64,000 bases of DNA from Cephalopachus bancanus (GCA_027257055.1 JAPVLO010000003.1:10791501-10855500); one strand, 5' to 3'; counted from the first letter of the stretch, positions 22,290-33,234 are shown. Made by a program: numbers and translations. Notes: generated by a model from the letters alone, not told the origin.

Positions 22290-23360
22290 ATGAGTTTACT
22301 CCTCTATCTCCAGTTCCAAGCTAACACTTTAGGTTTCTTTCTAGACATCCTCTTTCCATATTTATAAATCTCTTCTCTGATTATAATCAATATTGACTGA
22401 TATTTTAACAAAATTGAGAAGAAGAATTTCTTCTTGTCTTCACATTTAGCTGCCAGTGTGTTCAAAATGCAGGGATTCAATAAATCGATGCTGATCTTTG
22501 GTGCCTGGGCTAGGAGCGACCTTAGCTTTGACAATGAAACTACGGACTAGAGAATTTTCAGGAATCAGGAGGCTAGTTGTATGCCTCACTTTCTGACTCT
22601 GTACATGGCAGGGGTGGCAGGAGATCTTCCTTAACTGGCCTTACAGGTATCTAAAAATGAGAAATGAAAATATATTTTCAGTGTTTCTCTGAGGCTCTCC
22701 AGAGACAGGTGCTATATAAATTCAAAGTGTAATCATTGTTGCTGTGTGGAAAAATTTTTCTCCATCCATCTTGTTCTACACTAGATGGAGAATGTTTTCC
22801 AGGATCACTTCTCTTCCCAGGCTTCTAAACAGGTAAAGCAGCTAAATATTGCATTAGATGCAATGGCATCAGTCAAAATGAATTATAAACAGCACTCAAC
22901 TCTCGTATTTTAAAAATGTCTTTTACCTTTAAAAAAAATGCAGCACAATGCAAGGAATACACATGAACCTATCTTGTTACTTAAAGCAGGGAATGCTTTC
23001 AACTCTGGGGTCAGATGGGGCATGCTGTCTACAGTGAAACAATAGACAACAAACCAGAAGTGTCCAGGTGATCTCAACCAAAGATAGCTCTGTCTTTTCT
23101 TCAGTTTGCAACATCACAGAAAATGATGCTCTCTCCTGCTAAGTCCCATCTTTTGGAAGGAGGAAATTGATTAGATCCTGGAGGTTTTCATAAATGCATC
23201 AAGTGACTTTTTCAGCATCATCTGACGCAGCAAGTGAAGAATCAGGACTCAATCGAAGAATGTTGCCCTCTTCATTTATCTACCAGCTGCTTTCTGGCCT
23301 CCAGATGTAGGTTTTTTAGACCATGATTATACATTGCTGGCTATATTGCAGTCCATTAAG
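22290..23360. other. Unclassified, possibly partly conserved
   Basis: No gene. Contains CTGACGCAGCA near 23222, close to a MAF/NRF-type half-site, in otherwise repeat-free sequence. The regulatory reading is only an inference. Confidence 0.3.
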
Positions 23361-23520
23361 CCTAGAGACTTATAAAGGCATAATCTCTGTTTCAGCCCTT
23401 GCTTAGGATCATACAGAATAACCAAGATAAAAGAACTAAACCTGGAGACTTATATAGACATAATCTCTGTTTCAACGCTTGCCTAGGAGCATAGAGAGTA
23501 GCCAAGACAGAAGAACTTTT
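23361..23520 (+). repeat. 80-bp tandem duplication
   Basis: Two head-to-tail units of exactly 80 bp (23361-23440 and 23441-23520), both starting CCT(A/G)GAGACTTATA, with about 15 mismatches (roughly 80% identical) and no indel. It is an old local duplication of unknown content. Confidence 0.9.
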
Positions 23521-23778
23521 AGAAATCTTCTTATCTAATGGCATCATTTTACAGATGAGAACATCTTATAGATGAGGCTTGTCCAAAACAAGCTCCACAT
23601 CACCATACTTTACTTTCTCTCCCTTGTGATTTGTCCTCCTGCATATAAAAGCTATATCTTGGTTAGAGTTCAGTTCTAGGTTTAGCGACTTTTCAAGATA
23701 TCACATTTCCTCCATATAATTTTTGACTAAAAGAAAATGACATACTAAGTCTTTGTTCTCGATCTCATACTGCATGCT

Positions 23779-23818
23779 TAGCATAGTGGAAAGAACATTA
23801 GCATAGTGGAAAGAGCAT
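23779..23818 (+). repeat. 20-bp tandem duplication
   Basis: TAGCATAGTGGAAAGAACAT (23779-23798) is repeated at 23799-23818 with one difference, at the 5' end of a MIR-like element. Confidence 0.9.
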
Positions 23819-23915
23819 TAACATGACTCTAATTCTGGCACTGCCACCAACCAGCTGAACTTCTCTGAACCTCATCTTTGAAATGAAAGTGTTGCAATAG
23901 CAGACGTGAAGCCAA
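23779..23915 (+). mobile_element. MIR-type SINE
   Basis: 'CATAGTGGAAAGAGCATTAA', 'CTCTAATTCTGGCACTGCC' and 'CTTCTCTGAACCTCATCTTT' follow the MIR order. Confidence 0.6.
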
Positions 23916-23917
23916 CC

Positions 23918-24345
23918 CAAGTGCCCAATACAGTGGACTGGATAAAGAAGACGTGGTATATATACACTATGGAATACTATGAAACCACAAAAAAGAACAA
24001 AATCATGGCATTTGCAGCAACATGGAGGCAGTTAGAGGCCATCATTCTACGCAAATTATCATAGAAACAAAAAGTTGAATACTGCATGTTTTCATTCATA
24101 AGTAGGTACTCAACCCTGGACACACCTGGGCACAAGGATGGCAACAAGAGATTCTAGGCACTGCTAAATGGGGGTGGGGCAAAAGGAGTAATAAGAAAGG
24201 CAAAATGATCCACCAAGCGCCATACTCACCGAGGTGGCAGAGGGAGGTGGGTCCAAACCTCCCCTTCACGCAATCTACCTATATAAAATATTTTCACATG
24301 TACCCCCTGATTCTAATATAAAATAAAGTTAAAAAAAAAAGAAAT
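23918..24345 (+). mobile_element. L1 3' end with 3' UTR and poly(A)
   Basis: Clear L1 3' end: 'CAAGTGCCCAATACAGTGGA', 'ATACACTATGGAATACTATG', 'TGCAGCAACATGGAGGCAG', then 3' UTR wording 'CACATGTACCCCCTGATTC' and 'AAAATAAAGTT' before an A-run. 5'-truncated, with no open ORF2. Confidence 0.92.
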
Positions 24346-24347
24346 GA

Positions 24348-24642
24348 GCTGGGCTTGGTGGCTCAGCCTGTAATCCCGCGCCTTTGGGGGGCTGAGGTGA
24401 GTGGACTGCCTGAGCCCGCGGGTTCAAGACCCGCCTGGGCAACTTGGCAAGTCCTCATCTCTACAATAAATCAAAAATTAGCCGGGCGTGGCAGTGCGCA
24501 CCTGTAGTTCCAGCTATTTGGAAGGCTGAGGCGGAAGACTGGCCGGAGCCCAGCAGGTCGAGGCTGCAGTGGCCGGGAGTGGCCAGTGCACTCCAGTCTG
24601 GGCGACAGAGTGAGACTACAACTCAAAAAAAAAAAAAAAAAA
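24348..24642 (+). mobile_element. Alu inserted in the L1 poly(A)
   Basis: Full lineage-specific dimer beginning right after the L1 tail. The AGAAATGA word recurs after its own A-tail (near 24646). It landed in the L1 tail, an A-rich target typical for L1 endonuclease. Confidence 0.94.
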
Positions 24643-24689
24643 GAAAGAAATGAAGGCATTTAATTAAATTAAAATATGTTTATTACACA

Positions 24690-24698
<9 letters not shown>

Positions 24699-24745
<47 letters not shown>
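24699..24745. repeat. (CA)n microsatellite
   Basis: About 23 CA units. Confidence 0.97.
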
Positions 24746-24752
<7 letters not shown>

Positions 24753-24784
24753 CAAAATAGAAATGCTCCCCCCTACCTAGATTA

Positions 24785-24985
24785 TTTGGAGAGTAATCTG
24801 GGGCAAGTTACTAAACCTATCTGTAACTCCGTTTTCTCACCTGCATAATGGGGACTAATAGAAGTAACTATTTCATTGCTTTGTTGTGAAGATTAAATTA
24901 GAAAACCATGTAAATCACGTATCACAGTAATTGGCATACATATGGCAAGTGCTCAAAAATTCTATTTGCTATTTTTATCATTTTC
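24785..24985 (+). mobile_element. MIR SINE
   Basis: 'GGGGCAAGTTACTAAACCTA', 'CACCTGCATAATGGGGACTA' and 'TTGTTGTGAAGATTAAATTA' are canonical MIR text. Confidence 0.88.
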
Positions 24986-25009
24986 ACTATTATTGCTGTT
25001 CTTTACCCG

Positions 25010-25340
25010 CTCCTAGTCTTGGCTCATGCTGTTGTCTCTGCCTGTGTTGATCTTCCTCTCATTTACAAGTCCAAATTTCACCTGACCTTCAGGGTCCAGT
25101 TCAAATACTCTTCTAAGAAGCCCTCTCTGATTCACACCAGCTTCTACCCTGGAACACCCACCCATGGTGCTCTGACATCGCAACCTTATTTAAATATCAT
25201 GTATATTTGTGTAGTATCTCTCCCTCAAGGCTCCTCGATGGCAAGATTTCCATCTGACTCATCGTTGAATTCAAGTGTCTGGCACAGAACCCAGCAACTT
25301 GTAGAGAATTAGTAAATATTGGTTGAATGAATGAGGTACA
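25010..25340 (+). mobile_element. L2-like 3' end
   Basis: 'AGAAGCCCTCTCTGATTCAC', 'AAGGCTCCTCGATGGCAAG', 'GTCTGGCACAGAACCCAGC' and the terminal 'TTGGTTGAATGAATGAG' match the L2 3' region. The 97-codon frame here is L2-derived. Confidence 0.7.
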
Positions 25341-25344
25341 ACAT

Positions 25345-25860
25345 TGCTTAAATAGTAAGTCTACATTGTTTGTGTAAATGGTTGTGTTGATGTAAACATT
25401 AATACATCTAAGGGACTTTTTTTCCTAAATGTAGACAAAAAAAAAAATCTACATTCCTGATCCCAAATACTGATTCTTAGATCAACTCAACCCAGGTCGC
25501 CTTTAAAGATGTGAAAACCTGGTTCCTGTCTCCCAAACATTTTGACTCAGTAGGTTTTGGTGGGAATGGAGACTCCAAAATCTTTATTTTTATAAGTGTT
25601 CACAAGTGATTGTGATGTACAGCCAAAACAGGGAAGCTCGAGTGTATATTATGTCTAAAAACTTTCTCAAGATTTCTTCCCCCAGATGAGTGATTAATTT
25701 TAATATACAACCATAAAGCTTGAGATGTTTTTGCTCTTTTTGTGTTCATCACAATCAACGTTTTCTTTCCACGCTGAAGATTCTCAATAAGTGATACCAG
25801 CTCTTAAGAGATACCATAGTGGAACCATCAGTGTTTTAAATGAAAAGAGAAACAGATTCT
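25345..25860. other. Unclassified
   Basis: 'CAACTCAACCCAGGTCGCCT'...'TTCCTGTCTCCCAAACATTT' with 'CACAAGTGATTGTGATGTAC' hints at an old MER-type DNA transposon fragment near 25480-25630. Not secure. Confidence 0.3.
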
Positions 25861-25869
25861 AGCATAAAC

Positions 25870-25960
25870 TTGGCTGAACATGTATGAACTCTGCCTCTCT
25901 GGGTTTTAATTTCTCTGTTTTTAAAATGGGAGCAATTTTAATAGCAGCATGAAGCTAGTT
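25870..25960 (+). mobile_element. MIR fragment
   Basis: 'TCTGGGTTTTAATTTCTCTG' followed by 'TTTTTAAAATGGGAGCAATT'. Confidence 0.5.
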
Positions 25961-25964
25961 TGGA

Positions 25965-26340
25965 GATTCTGAAGTTGGCTTGGCTACTCAGCGTTTTTCC
26001 ATCACAGTGCTGCTTGATCTTGCTAGATACAAATCTGTCATAAGTGAAAATGTCTTGAGGATATCTTAGAAACAGACTGGGAAAATACTGGCTTTAGCAG
26101 TGCCTTTAAAACTGCAGGAGCTTCTCTGCGTTGTTTGGACACAGAATCAATAGCTTTACGTAAATGGTACTCCAGGTCACAGAATTTCAAAAGCTCTTTG
26201 GGAAAATGCCAATAGTGACTCTGCTCAGATCACCTCTGTTATCCACAACCATTTTGCGACAGAATCACAACTGAAATTATTTTAGGTTACACTGATACTG
26301 CAGACTTGCAGAGTGGCTTTGAGAACAGCGGAAATTAAAG
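25965..26340. other. Repeat-free stretch
   Basis: No repeat or gene recognised. Possibly conserved noncoding DNA, but with no distinctive motif. Confidence 0.3.
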
Positions 26341-26499
26341 ACTTGAATGCTGCAAGTTCTCTGCCACTCTTTGGGTGTTACCTTTATGTGCTCAGCCTGG
26401 CTTCTTCCTCCATGTGGAAGGGGATATGACTGTTGCTTATGTTTTCATCTTCGCTTTTGCCACCAAATTGTTCCAATTTGGGAATTCTTGGGGAAGGGC

Positions 26500-26614
26500 T
26501 CATATGACTACTGTGCTAAGACCCTAATTTTAGATAAAATCACAATCGGAGGTACTGGGGATTAGGAATCCAACATATGAATTTTGGAGGGACACAATTT
26601 AGCTCATAGCATCA
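26500..26614 (-). mobile_element. MLT1-type LTR fragment
   Basis: The plus strand reads 'AGACCCTAATTTTAGATAAA', 'GGAGGTACTGGGGATTAGGA', 'CAACATATGAATTTTGGAGG' and 'GACACAATTTAGCTCATAGC', the complement of the 5' end of an MLT-type LTR. It may extend upstream to about 26380. Confidence 0.75.
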
Positions 26615-27197
26615 CCTTTCTAGTTCCTTTCATATTTACATGTTTTTGCACACATTGGTCATTTGCTTGAAATTTTTCCCCCAACTTCTAATCTCCATAG
26701 ACAGTGTTGATTAATTAAAACCTTTTACTTTCTATAATCCCTGCTCATCATGTTCTTGTATTCTTATTTTATTACAACCTTTCTTTCAATGAATAATATC
26801 CATTGTTTTCCATATTTGTCAGCCTACCTATTCTTTAGGGCAGAGGTAGTCTGATTTGCCATTTTGTTCCCAGGTTCTAACACAGTTTTTGGCATAAAAT
26901 AGGACAATTAAATATGTGATAAAAAATAAATTAGACATGATGAGTCAGAGGAAATGACACATAAGCTGAGTCCTCCCAAAAGTTAAAAAAGTTATCTGAA
27001 TGAAGAAAATGAGGAAGAGCTTTCCAGGGATGACCAAAGAAGTGAAGCAATATGGTGTACTTGTGAAACTATTAGTATATAGAATGAGTTAGAAATGATA
27101 GGAAGTATTACTAGAAATGTAGACAGAAATGGTTCATAAAGGGTACTGTGAGCTAAGGTGTTTGATCAGTATCTCAGTATCTTATACTCATTATCCA

Positions 27198-27200
<3 letters not shown>

Positions 27201-27249
<49 letters not shown>
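27201..27249. repeat. (CA)n microsatellite
   Basis: About 24 CA units within the ancient repeat. Confidence 0.97.
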
Positions 27250-27251
<2 letters not shown>

Positions 27252-27348
27252 TATTAATCTCCTAGCAATTCATGTTAAATCATTAAAAAGTTTTAAGAAA
27301 GGGAATAGTATGGTCATATTTGTTTATTAGAATATTAATTTTGGCAGC

Positions 27349-27630
27349 CAGGCATGGTGGCTCATGTCTATAATCCCAGCACTTTGGAAGGCTGAGGCAG
27401 AAGGATTGTTTGAGCCCAAAATTTGAGATTTGCCTGAACAAAATAGTGAGAACAGTTTTTTTCTTAATGAGCCAGACATGGTGGCACATGTCTGTAGTTT
27501 CAGCTATTCAGAAGGCTGAGGTAGAAGGTCTGCTTGAACCCAGGAGTTTAAGGCTGTAGCAAGTTATTATAACACCACTGCACTCCAGCCTGGGCAACAG
27601 AGTGAGACCTCAACTCAGAAATTAATAATC
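27349..27630 (+). mobile_element. Old AluJ-like dimer
   Basis: Diverged dimer with 'CCCAGCACTTTGGAAGGC' and 'CTCCAGCCTGGGCAACAGAG'. Target duplication TTAATTTTGGCAGC at 27335-27348 and ATAATTTTGGCAGC at 27631-27644. Confidence 0.9.
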
Positions 27631-28398
27631 ATAATTTTGGCAGCAAAGTAAAGATATACTAAAAGAAATCAAGACTAGAAACAGGAAGGCCATGGAAGAT
27701 GCTGTTGTCCTGGCCCAGAGCCAGAGATAATAAGAGAATAAACTAGGATACACATTATAGAGATTTAAAGGAAGGAGTGATTCACACTGATACTTGGAAA
27801 ATAAAAGTGGATAAATTTGATGACTAATTAAACAAGAGACCTAAGAAGAATAAAGGAGAAAAGGACAAATCCCATGACTGACTGGATGGTTGAATGATAG
27901 AGCCATTCACAGAAACTTCAAAGAAGAGAAGAGAAGCAAGTTGGAATAAATGTAAGGTTAGGATGGAGTAGGAAATAAGATATAAAGGAAGACAAAAGTT
28001 GAGTTGAATTAAGTTGTGTCAAGAAATAGCCAACTGAAGATTGCAAGTAGACGGCCATCCCTACCATTCTAAAACTTGAGAGAGGTCTTGGCTGGAGTTA
28101 TGGGTATTGTAGGTATTTATATAGACAGTATAACTGAATTCATGGGACTAGATCCATAAGTGAGAAGAGGTAGGAAGTAATGATGGAATTCTGGGCTTCA
28201 TAGCAGCAATCTCTCAGTTTTGACTCTGTCCTGTTTCTTGGTAACTATATATTTGGAAGATTATAGTATTTCCAGATTCATATTAAATACTGCCATCTAG
28301 GAATGCTTACATTTATGAAAGTAAGTGCAATCAGGGCAAATCCTTTGGGTCCCCTCCCACTGTGGGAGATTTTCTGTCCTCTCAATAAAGACTGTTTT

Positions 28399-28687
28399 CT
28401 TTTTTTTTTGAGTTGGGGTCTCACTCTGTCACCCAGACTGGAGTGCAATGGCCGCTCCTGGCCACCGCAGCCATGACCTGCTGGGCTCCGGTGATCCTTC
28501 CACCTCAGTCTTCCAAGTAGCCGGAACTACGGGCACCCTACCACGCCCAGCTAATTTTTTATGTATTGTAGAGATGAGGTCTTGCCAAGTTGCCCAGGTG
28601 GGTCTCAAACCCGCGGACCCAAGCAATCCACTCACCTCAGCCTCCCAAAGTGCTGGGATTACAGGTTGAGCCACTGAGCCTGGCTAC
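28399..28687 (-). mobile_element. Alu, lineage-specific family
   Basis: Antisense dimer with target duplication AAAGACTGTTTT (28387-28398) and AAATACTGTTTT (28688-28699). Immediately followed by a GGAA tract. Confidence 0.95.
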
Positions 28688-28699
28688 AAATACTGTTTT

Positions 28700-28776
28700 G
28701 GAAGGAAGGAAGGAAGGAAGGAAGGAAGGAAGGAAGGAAGGAAGGAAGGAAGGAAGGAAGGAAGGGAGGGAGAGAA
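28700..28776. repeat. (GGAA)n microsatellite
   Basis: About 16 GGAA units, then GGGAGGGAGA. GGAA is the ETS core, and long GGAA arrays can bind ETS-family proteins (known). Activity here is unknown. Confidence 0.97.
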
Positions 28777-28779
28777 AGT

Positions 28780-29500
28780 TTTGTGAAGAGTAATGGTAAA
28801 AAAAAAATAGCTTTGGTGATCTCATTTTATTTTGTTCATTTATTCTGATAATTTTACTCTTTTTATTATTTGGAGTGATCTAATGTATTAGAAGTATAGC
28901 CATTGTTGATAAACCAAATCTCCCCTAGGAGTGTATTCAAAATTACAATTGCAATAAATTTAAATCAAATCTAGTGGGTTAGGGTTAAAATCTACCCTCT
29001 TGCCACCTTCATGAAATAAAACATGAAAGTAAAATATTTATTGGCAAATATCCTTTCCAATCATCACACAAAATGGGAATTGGAATCCTCTACCTTTAGA
29101 GATGAAAATCTATAAATCATTAATGGGCATGTCACAATTGATCTTTATTAAGAGTTAGCCATTTACAGATTCTGTCGTGTCAATCTACTTGCCCATGTTC
29201 TCTCCATTCAGCATCTTGAATCTTCCTTACTGTCACAGTGCTATCATCCAGTCTAGAACACATCAAGATACAATTGACAAGCCTACTTTTCCTCAACAAA
29301 AACCTATGGTAAGTGAAGATTATTAGTCTATTTTTTTATTGTTTCATGTATAATTAAGTAGCCTCTCTAAATTCTTATTTTTTAAACTGTAAAATGGAAA
29401 CTATACTGATTTTTTAGTATAGTGATAATGCTCTTGTATTATGAATTACCTTTAGCTTTGATTGTTATCCCTCTAGTAAAATCATTGATAGAGTTTCCCT
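28780..29500. other. Unclassified AT-rich DNA
   Basis: No gene or confident repeat. Confidence 0.4.
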
Positions 29501-29511
29501 GCCAGGTTAAG

Positions 29512-29572
29512 CCTTTCTACTTCCATTGCCTGTGGTATCATTGTCTTTCTACTTCCATTGCCTTTGATATTT
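29512..29572 (+). repeat. 32-bp tandem duplication
   Basis: CTTTCTACTTCCATTGCCT occurs at 29513 and again 32 bp later, with near-identical spacers. Confidence 0.85.
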
Positions 29573-29577
29573 AAAAA

Positions 29578-29604
29578 TTAAAACAAAACAAAACAAAACA
29601 AAAA
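29578..29604. repeat. (AAAAC)n tract
   Basis: Five AAAAC units. Confidence 0.9.
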
Positions 29605-29639
29605 TACCACTTCTCCACATCACATTGAGAAAATAATCC

Positions 29640-29930
29640 AAAAAAGAGTATTTTTTGTGCCATGTACATCAATTGAAATATTATCTATCATAGGAAGATG
29701 GTATCTCACAACAGGAGATTAATTTAGTAGATATTCATTTAACAGAATTTTATGCAGCTCTTAAAATGGCATATTTATAAAGAACTAGGAGGAAAAATTT
29801 TAAAGATACTCAATTATATTTCTGTAATAATCATAGCTATGTAAAAATGATATAGTCATATAAACAAGGATTTAAGAGATGCTTCTTAAATAAATTTTAA
29901 GTCAAATTCTAATTATCTTTTGAGATGTGT
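29640..29930 (+). mobile_element. L1M/HAL1-like fragment
   Basis: 'CAGAATTTTATGCAGCTCTT' and 'AAATGGCATATTTATAAAG' resemble the '...ATACTATGCAGCCATTAAAA' region of old L1/HAL1 elements. Confidence 0.5.
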
Positions 29931-29946
29931 GTTTGTGTATATATTC

Positions 29947-29980
29947 GTGTGTGTGTGTGTATGTGTGTGTGTGTGTGTGT
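29947..29980. repeat. (GT)n microsatellite
   Basis: About 16 GT units with one AT interruption. Confidence 0.95.
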
Positions 29981-29999
29981 TTAAAAGCCCCATGAGCTA

Positions 30000-30080
30000 T
30001 ATGTTGTCATTGCTGCCATTTCCATTTAACAAAAGAGGAAACTTGGCTCAGAAATTGCCCAGGATCAGTCTGAATACATT
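30000..30080 (-). mobile_element. MIR fragment
   Basis: 'CATTTAACAAAAGAGGAAAC' and 'GCTCAGAAATTGCCCAGG' are antisense MIR text. Confidence 0.55.
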
Positions 30081-30479
30081 GAAGTAGCAATGTTGTGACT
30101 GGATTGTCTTTATTGTGCTTTTCATTAATGCTGTTGATTTTATGCCATTTTTGTGTTAAATTTTACTAGAAAGAAGAATAATGAGCTCTGTCTTGCAATC
30201 AATAAGAGAATCAGTTCATTTTAGATTCTACAGTGATAAATGTAAACTTTAGACTTGGGCAGCCTCCGTTTTTCCACTGCTATTGTGCAAAACATCTCCC
30301 AATTCATTTTGGTGGTGAGTTCCTCCTACCCTCCGTGTCCTCGGTTCTCAGACAGAGTGGTCTACTCACTTCTTCCCCTTGCCTTTTTCAGGAAACACTT
30401 ATGATAGTAGCTGAAAAATTTTTGTTGATCATTAATTGGATAAAAAAATAAGTTTGAACCATCTCTTTGACTGAAATTG

Positions 30480-31030
30480 TGCCACTGTTGGGTTGTAAAA
30501 TGCAAAAGAAAGAATTGCCATGGTTTGCTCTCTCTTGGTTACTCCAGCCCCTTTAAGACTGCTCTTGCAAGCTGGCTCAGCCAGTCACAGACAGAAGATG
30601 AAGACTCACTTAAATGATTGACCTATTTCTGGGCTCTCTGTTGTTACAAATTGCAAGAATATACTGTGTGCATTTTCAGGTAATTTGATACTATTACCTT
30701 AAAACTCAGTGGTTCCACCTCCCCATTCCCTTCCCTGTTCAGATGGAATATCTGACCTTTTCCTTTGGCAGGCTGCTTCTCTTTTCCAGGTAACTGATGA
30801 TGATTTTATACTCTGGATGATAATCAATATGTAGAAGCTGTCTTTATTGATTTGGATAAAACCACCAATTATGGCTATTTTGAGCAGAGCTCAATGGGAT
30901 TAGATGTGATTACATGGCAATGGGGTGTGAGCCCATCGGCAACCCAGGGGCTGCTGTGAGGCTACTTAATTGTTACAGATGAAATGCAAATGGGTTCTCA
31001 TAACCAGTATCTACTCAGTGGACGTGATCT
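30480..31030. promoter_or_regulatory. Candidate conserved enhancer (inferred)
   Basis: About 550 bp with no recognisable repeat and no coding frame. It holds a dense cluster of recognisable sites: AATCAATA (30822-30829, ONECUT-like), GGGATTAG (30896-30903, OTX/CRX/PITX-like), ATTGTTA (30969-30975, SOX-like) and a perfect octamer ATGCAAAT (30984-30991, POU), plus CCAATTA-type homeodomain words. Sites were found by eye and no conservation data were available, so the enhancer call is inference. Confidence 0.35.
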
Positions 31031-31400
31031 GAAACCCTCACAGGGCAGAACCCCCAGGTTGGACCACCTGGCCATGCACATTTCAGACAACAAGCACTTA
31101 GGACCTTATGAGTCTGTCTCAGAGACAGCTAAGGTAGAATGACCCACGGAGAAGCTACGGTCCACATGAATCCTGTTTACTCCTGTCTCTGCTGTGTCAT
31201 TTACCCAAAAAGCAGAGGCAGCAACATTTCCAAGACTATATGGATTTCAGGCAGATCAGTAAGGAGCAAATACAGCCAGGTGGTAACTCAGGCAGCATCC
31301 TCGGCTTGGAGGGCCCTTCCCAGAATCCCCAACCATCCTGATAGTCCCAGGTTCTTGGCTGTCTCCTCCAAAGACTCTCTTCATCTCCTCTGGAAGACAG
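31031..31400. other. Unclassified
   Basis: A 93-codon plus-strand frame (31139-31420) is open but shows no known domain. Not called. Confidence 0.3.
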
Positions 31401-31407
31401 CTCTACA

Positions 31408-31545
31408 TCTCAGTGATTAGGAGCACGGGCTTTGATATTAGCCTACTATTTTTTTAGCCAAGTGACTTTATGTGAATTACCAAAACTTTCTGTGCTCATT
31501 TTGTAAAATAGAGATAATAACCAAATACTTAGAACTGCACTTGAC
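31408..31545 (+). mobile_element. MIR SINE
   Basis: 'GTGATTAGGAGCACGGGCTT' and 'CATTTTGTAAAATAGAGATA' are MIR text in order. Confidence 0.8.
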
Positions 31546-31549
31546 CTCC

Positions 31550-31875
31550 ATTCCCAGGCTTTTATTTGCGTTGAAAAAGTATGAGAGTCAGAGATCCAAT
31601 TGCACACCTCTGCTCTCTACATTTCCTAGCCACATAGCTGTGGCTCCATTTCTTCATCTGCAGCAGTCACATGATTTAGTGTGTGCAATGACCTCAGCCA
31701 ACTACAGGTGCTTTTTCTGATCATGCTTTTCTTCTTTCCAATCAGTTTCTCAATAGATTGTCTGGACCCCGCACATGTCAGAACACACATTTTCTCCAGT
31801 TATTCAGGGCTTGGCAGCACAATGAGGTAATAATAATAATGATAGCAACCTTGCCATAGTCCATTCATAGATTTA
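31550..31875. other. Unclassified
   Basis: Possible old LTR wording near 31560-31720, not secure. Confidence 0.3.
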
Positions 31876-31879
31876 TCCA

Positions 31880-32320
31880 TCTATCCATGTACTCAGTATT
31901 TAGTAAGCATTTACTAAAGGAGGCGCTGTTCTGAGCACTGGGGCACAGCACTGAGCAAAACAAATGAAATCTCCAAAACAATGATGCCTACATGTCTGTG
32001 AAAGGGGAAAGATACAAAACACATGGAAACAAATAGATGAACAGTTCATTTCAGTGCCATGGAAATGTAAAACAGATTCATGTGACTGAAACTCACTAGT
32101 GTATGGGCATTGAGAAAAGGTTGCTGCTTTGATTAGACAGTGCCTCCTTAGAGAGACTACGTTGAAGCTAAGACCTGGAAGCCAAGAAGGATCCCTCCAG
32201 GTGAAGTTCTGGACAAAGCTGCAACACAGTCATGAGATGGGAGCAGGTGTACATCTGAGGAACATCAAAGGCGATCAGGGTAGCCTGTATCAAACCAGGG
32301 AAAGGAGTCTCCTTGAGCAA
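31880..32320 (+). mobile_element. Ancient dispersed repeat (family of 16470 and 26925)
   Basis: 'GCGCTGTTCTGAGCACTGGG', 'AGCACTGAGCAAAACAAATG', and later 'AGCTAAGACCTGGAAGCC' and 'GTGAAGTTCTGGACAAAGC' keep the same order as the other copies. Confidence 0.5.
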
Positions 32321-32329
32321 AACCTCTGA

Positions 32330-33030
32330 TGCTCCAGCCCCACTGAAATCATTAGCTCCTATTTCTGGATTTCTCTACTGACTCGGGATCAGTCATGACT
32401 CAACTTCTGGCTCTCTTATGGTATCTTTCCAGAGTCACACCAAATGGGGGGCCTGGCCTTGTTCCTGTGACTCCTGTTATGCCATATAATGTCACCAGTG
32501 TTGACAGAGCTCTAGCTACTGCCCTGTTCTCCTTCATAATCCCCACACTAAAGCAAAGACAGAGGTGCATGTGTAAGGAGCAGAATGTTTTCCCCCACAT
32601 GGGTTACCCTCAAACCTTAGCCTGCAAAGAAGCTTGGTTGTCGGTTCCCTTGTCAGCCCTAATGAAGTAGAATCTATTTATATAATGGTGTCTTCAGTTC
32701 GTTCAGGCTGCCCTAGAAGTAGAGTCTGGAACCCTTCCACCAATCCTGGAGTCCAGGCCATTTAAAAAAGTATGGCATCCACAAGCACAAGGATGGGATT
32801 GGCAGATGCTGGACACAGCTGGGGGAGAGATAAGAGAAGGAGCAGGTGGCAACACATTGGGTACCAGGTCTACTCTCAGCTGGAGAGAGGGCCAGCTGGA
32901 AACCCAAGGTTCACCTGCATACAACTTTCTTATGTAGTAAATACTCACTTGTACCCCACAACTCTAAAATAAATTTTTAAATGGTGTGGCATCACGCTTT
33001 ATTCCGCATCACTCTTCCCTTTTCTAGTAT
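32330..33030. other. Unclassified; possible short L1 tail near 32905-32985
   Basis: 'GTTCACCTGCATACAAC' with 'CTCACTTGTACCCCACAACT' and 'CTAAAATAAATTTTTAAA' resembles an L1 3' terminus. The preceding sequence is not recognisable. The 91-codon frame at 32395 has no domain. Confidence 0.35.
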
Positions 33031-33034
33031 ATTA

Positions 33035-33230
33035 TAGTGAGTAGGAGGCTTGAAGTCTGATGGACTTGGGTCCAAGCCCCTTCTTTTCCACTGATTAGAT
33101 TGGTGAACTTAAGCAAAGGACATAACCTCCCTGTGCCTCATCTTCTTCCTCTGTAAAATAGAAAAAATAGTAATAACTGCATCATAGTCTATAAAGCACA
33201 AGCACAGAGCCTATCCTATAAAAAGACATT
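33035..33230 (+). mobile_element. MIR SINE
   Basis: 'CTTGGGTCCAAGCCCCTTCT', 'CATAACCTCCCTGTGCCTCA', 'CTCTGTAAAATAGAAAAAAT'. Confidence 0.82.
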
Positions 33231-33234
33231 ATGT

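Larger units (their letters stand above)
26925..28190 (+). mobile_element. Long ancient dispersed repeat, hit by old Alu
   Basis: Ordered similarity to the element at 16470-17255: 'AGAGCTTTCCAGGGATGACC', 'AAGTTTTAAGAAAGGGAATAG', 'ATAGTATGGTCATATTTG', then after the Alu 'CTAGAAACAGGAAGGCCATG' and 'TTGGCTGGAGTTATGGG'. Coding capacity is absent. Family name not assigned. Confidence 0.55.

Noticed and set aside
28590..28825. Short frames rich in GRKE or LPSF repeats
   Set aside because: They are translations of the (GGAA)n microsatellite.
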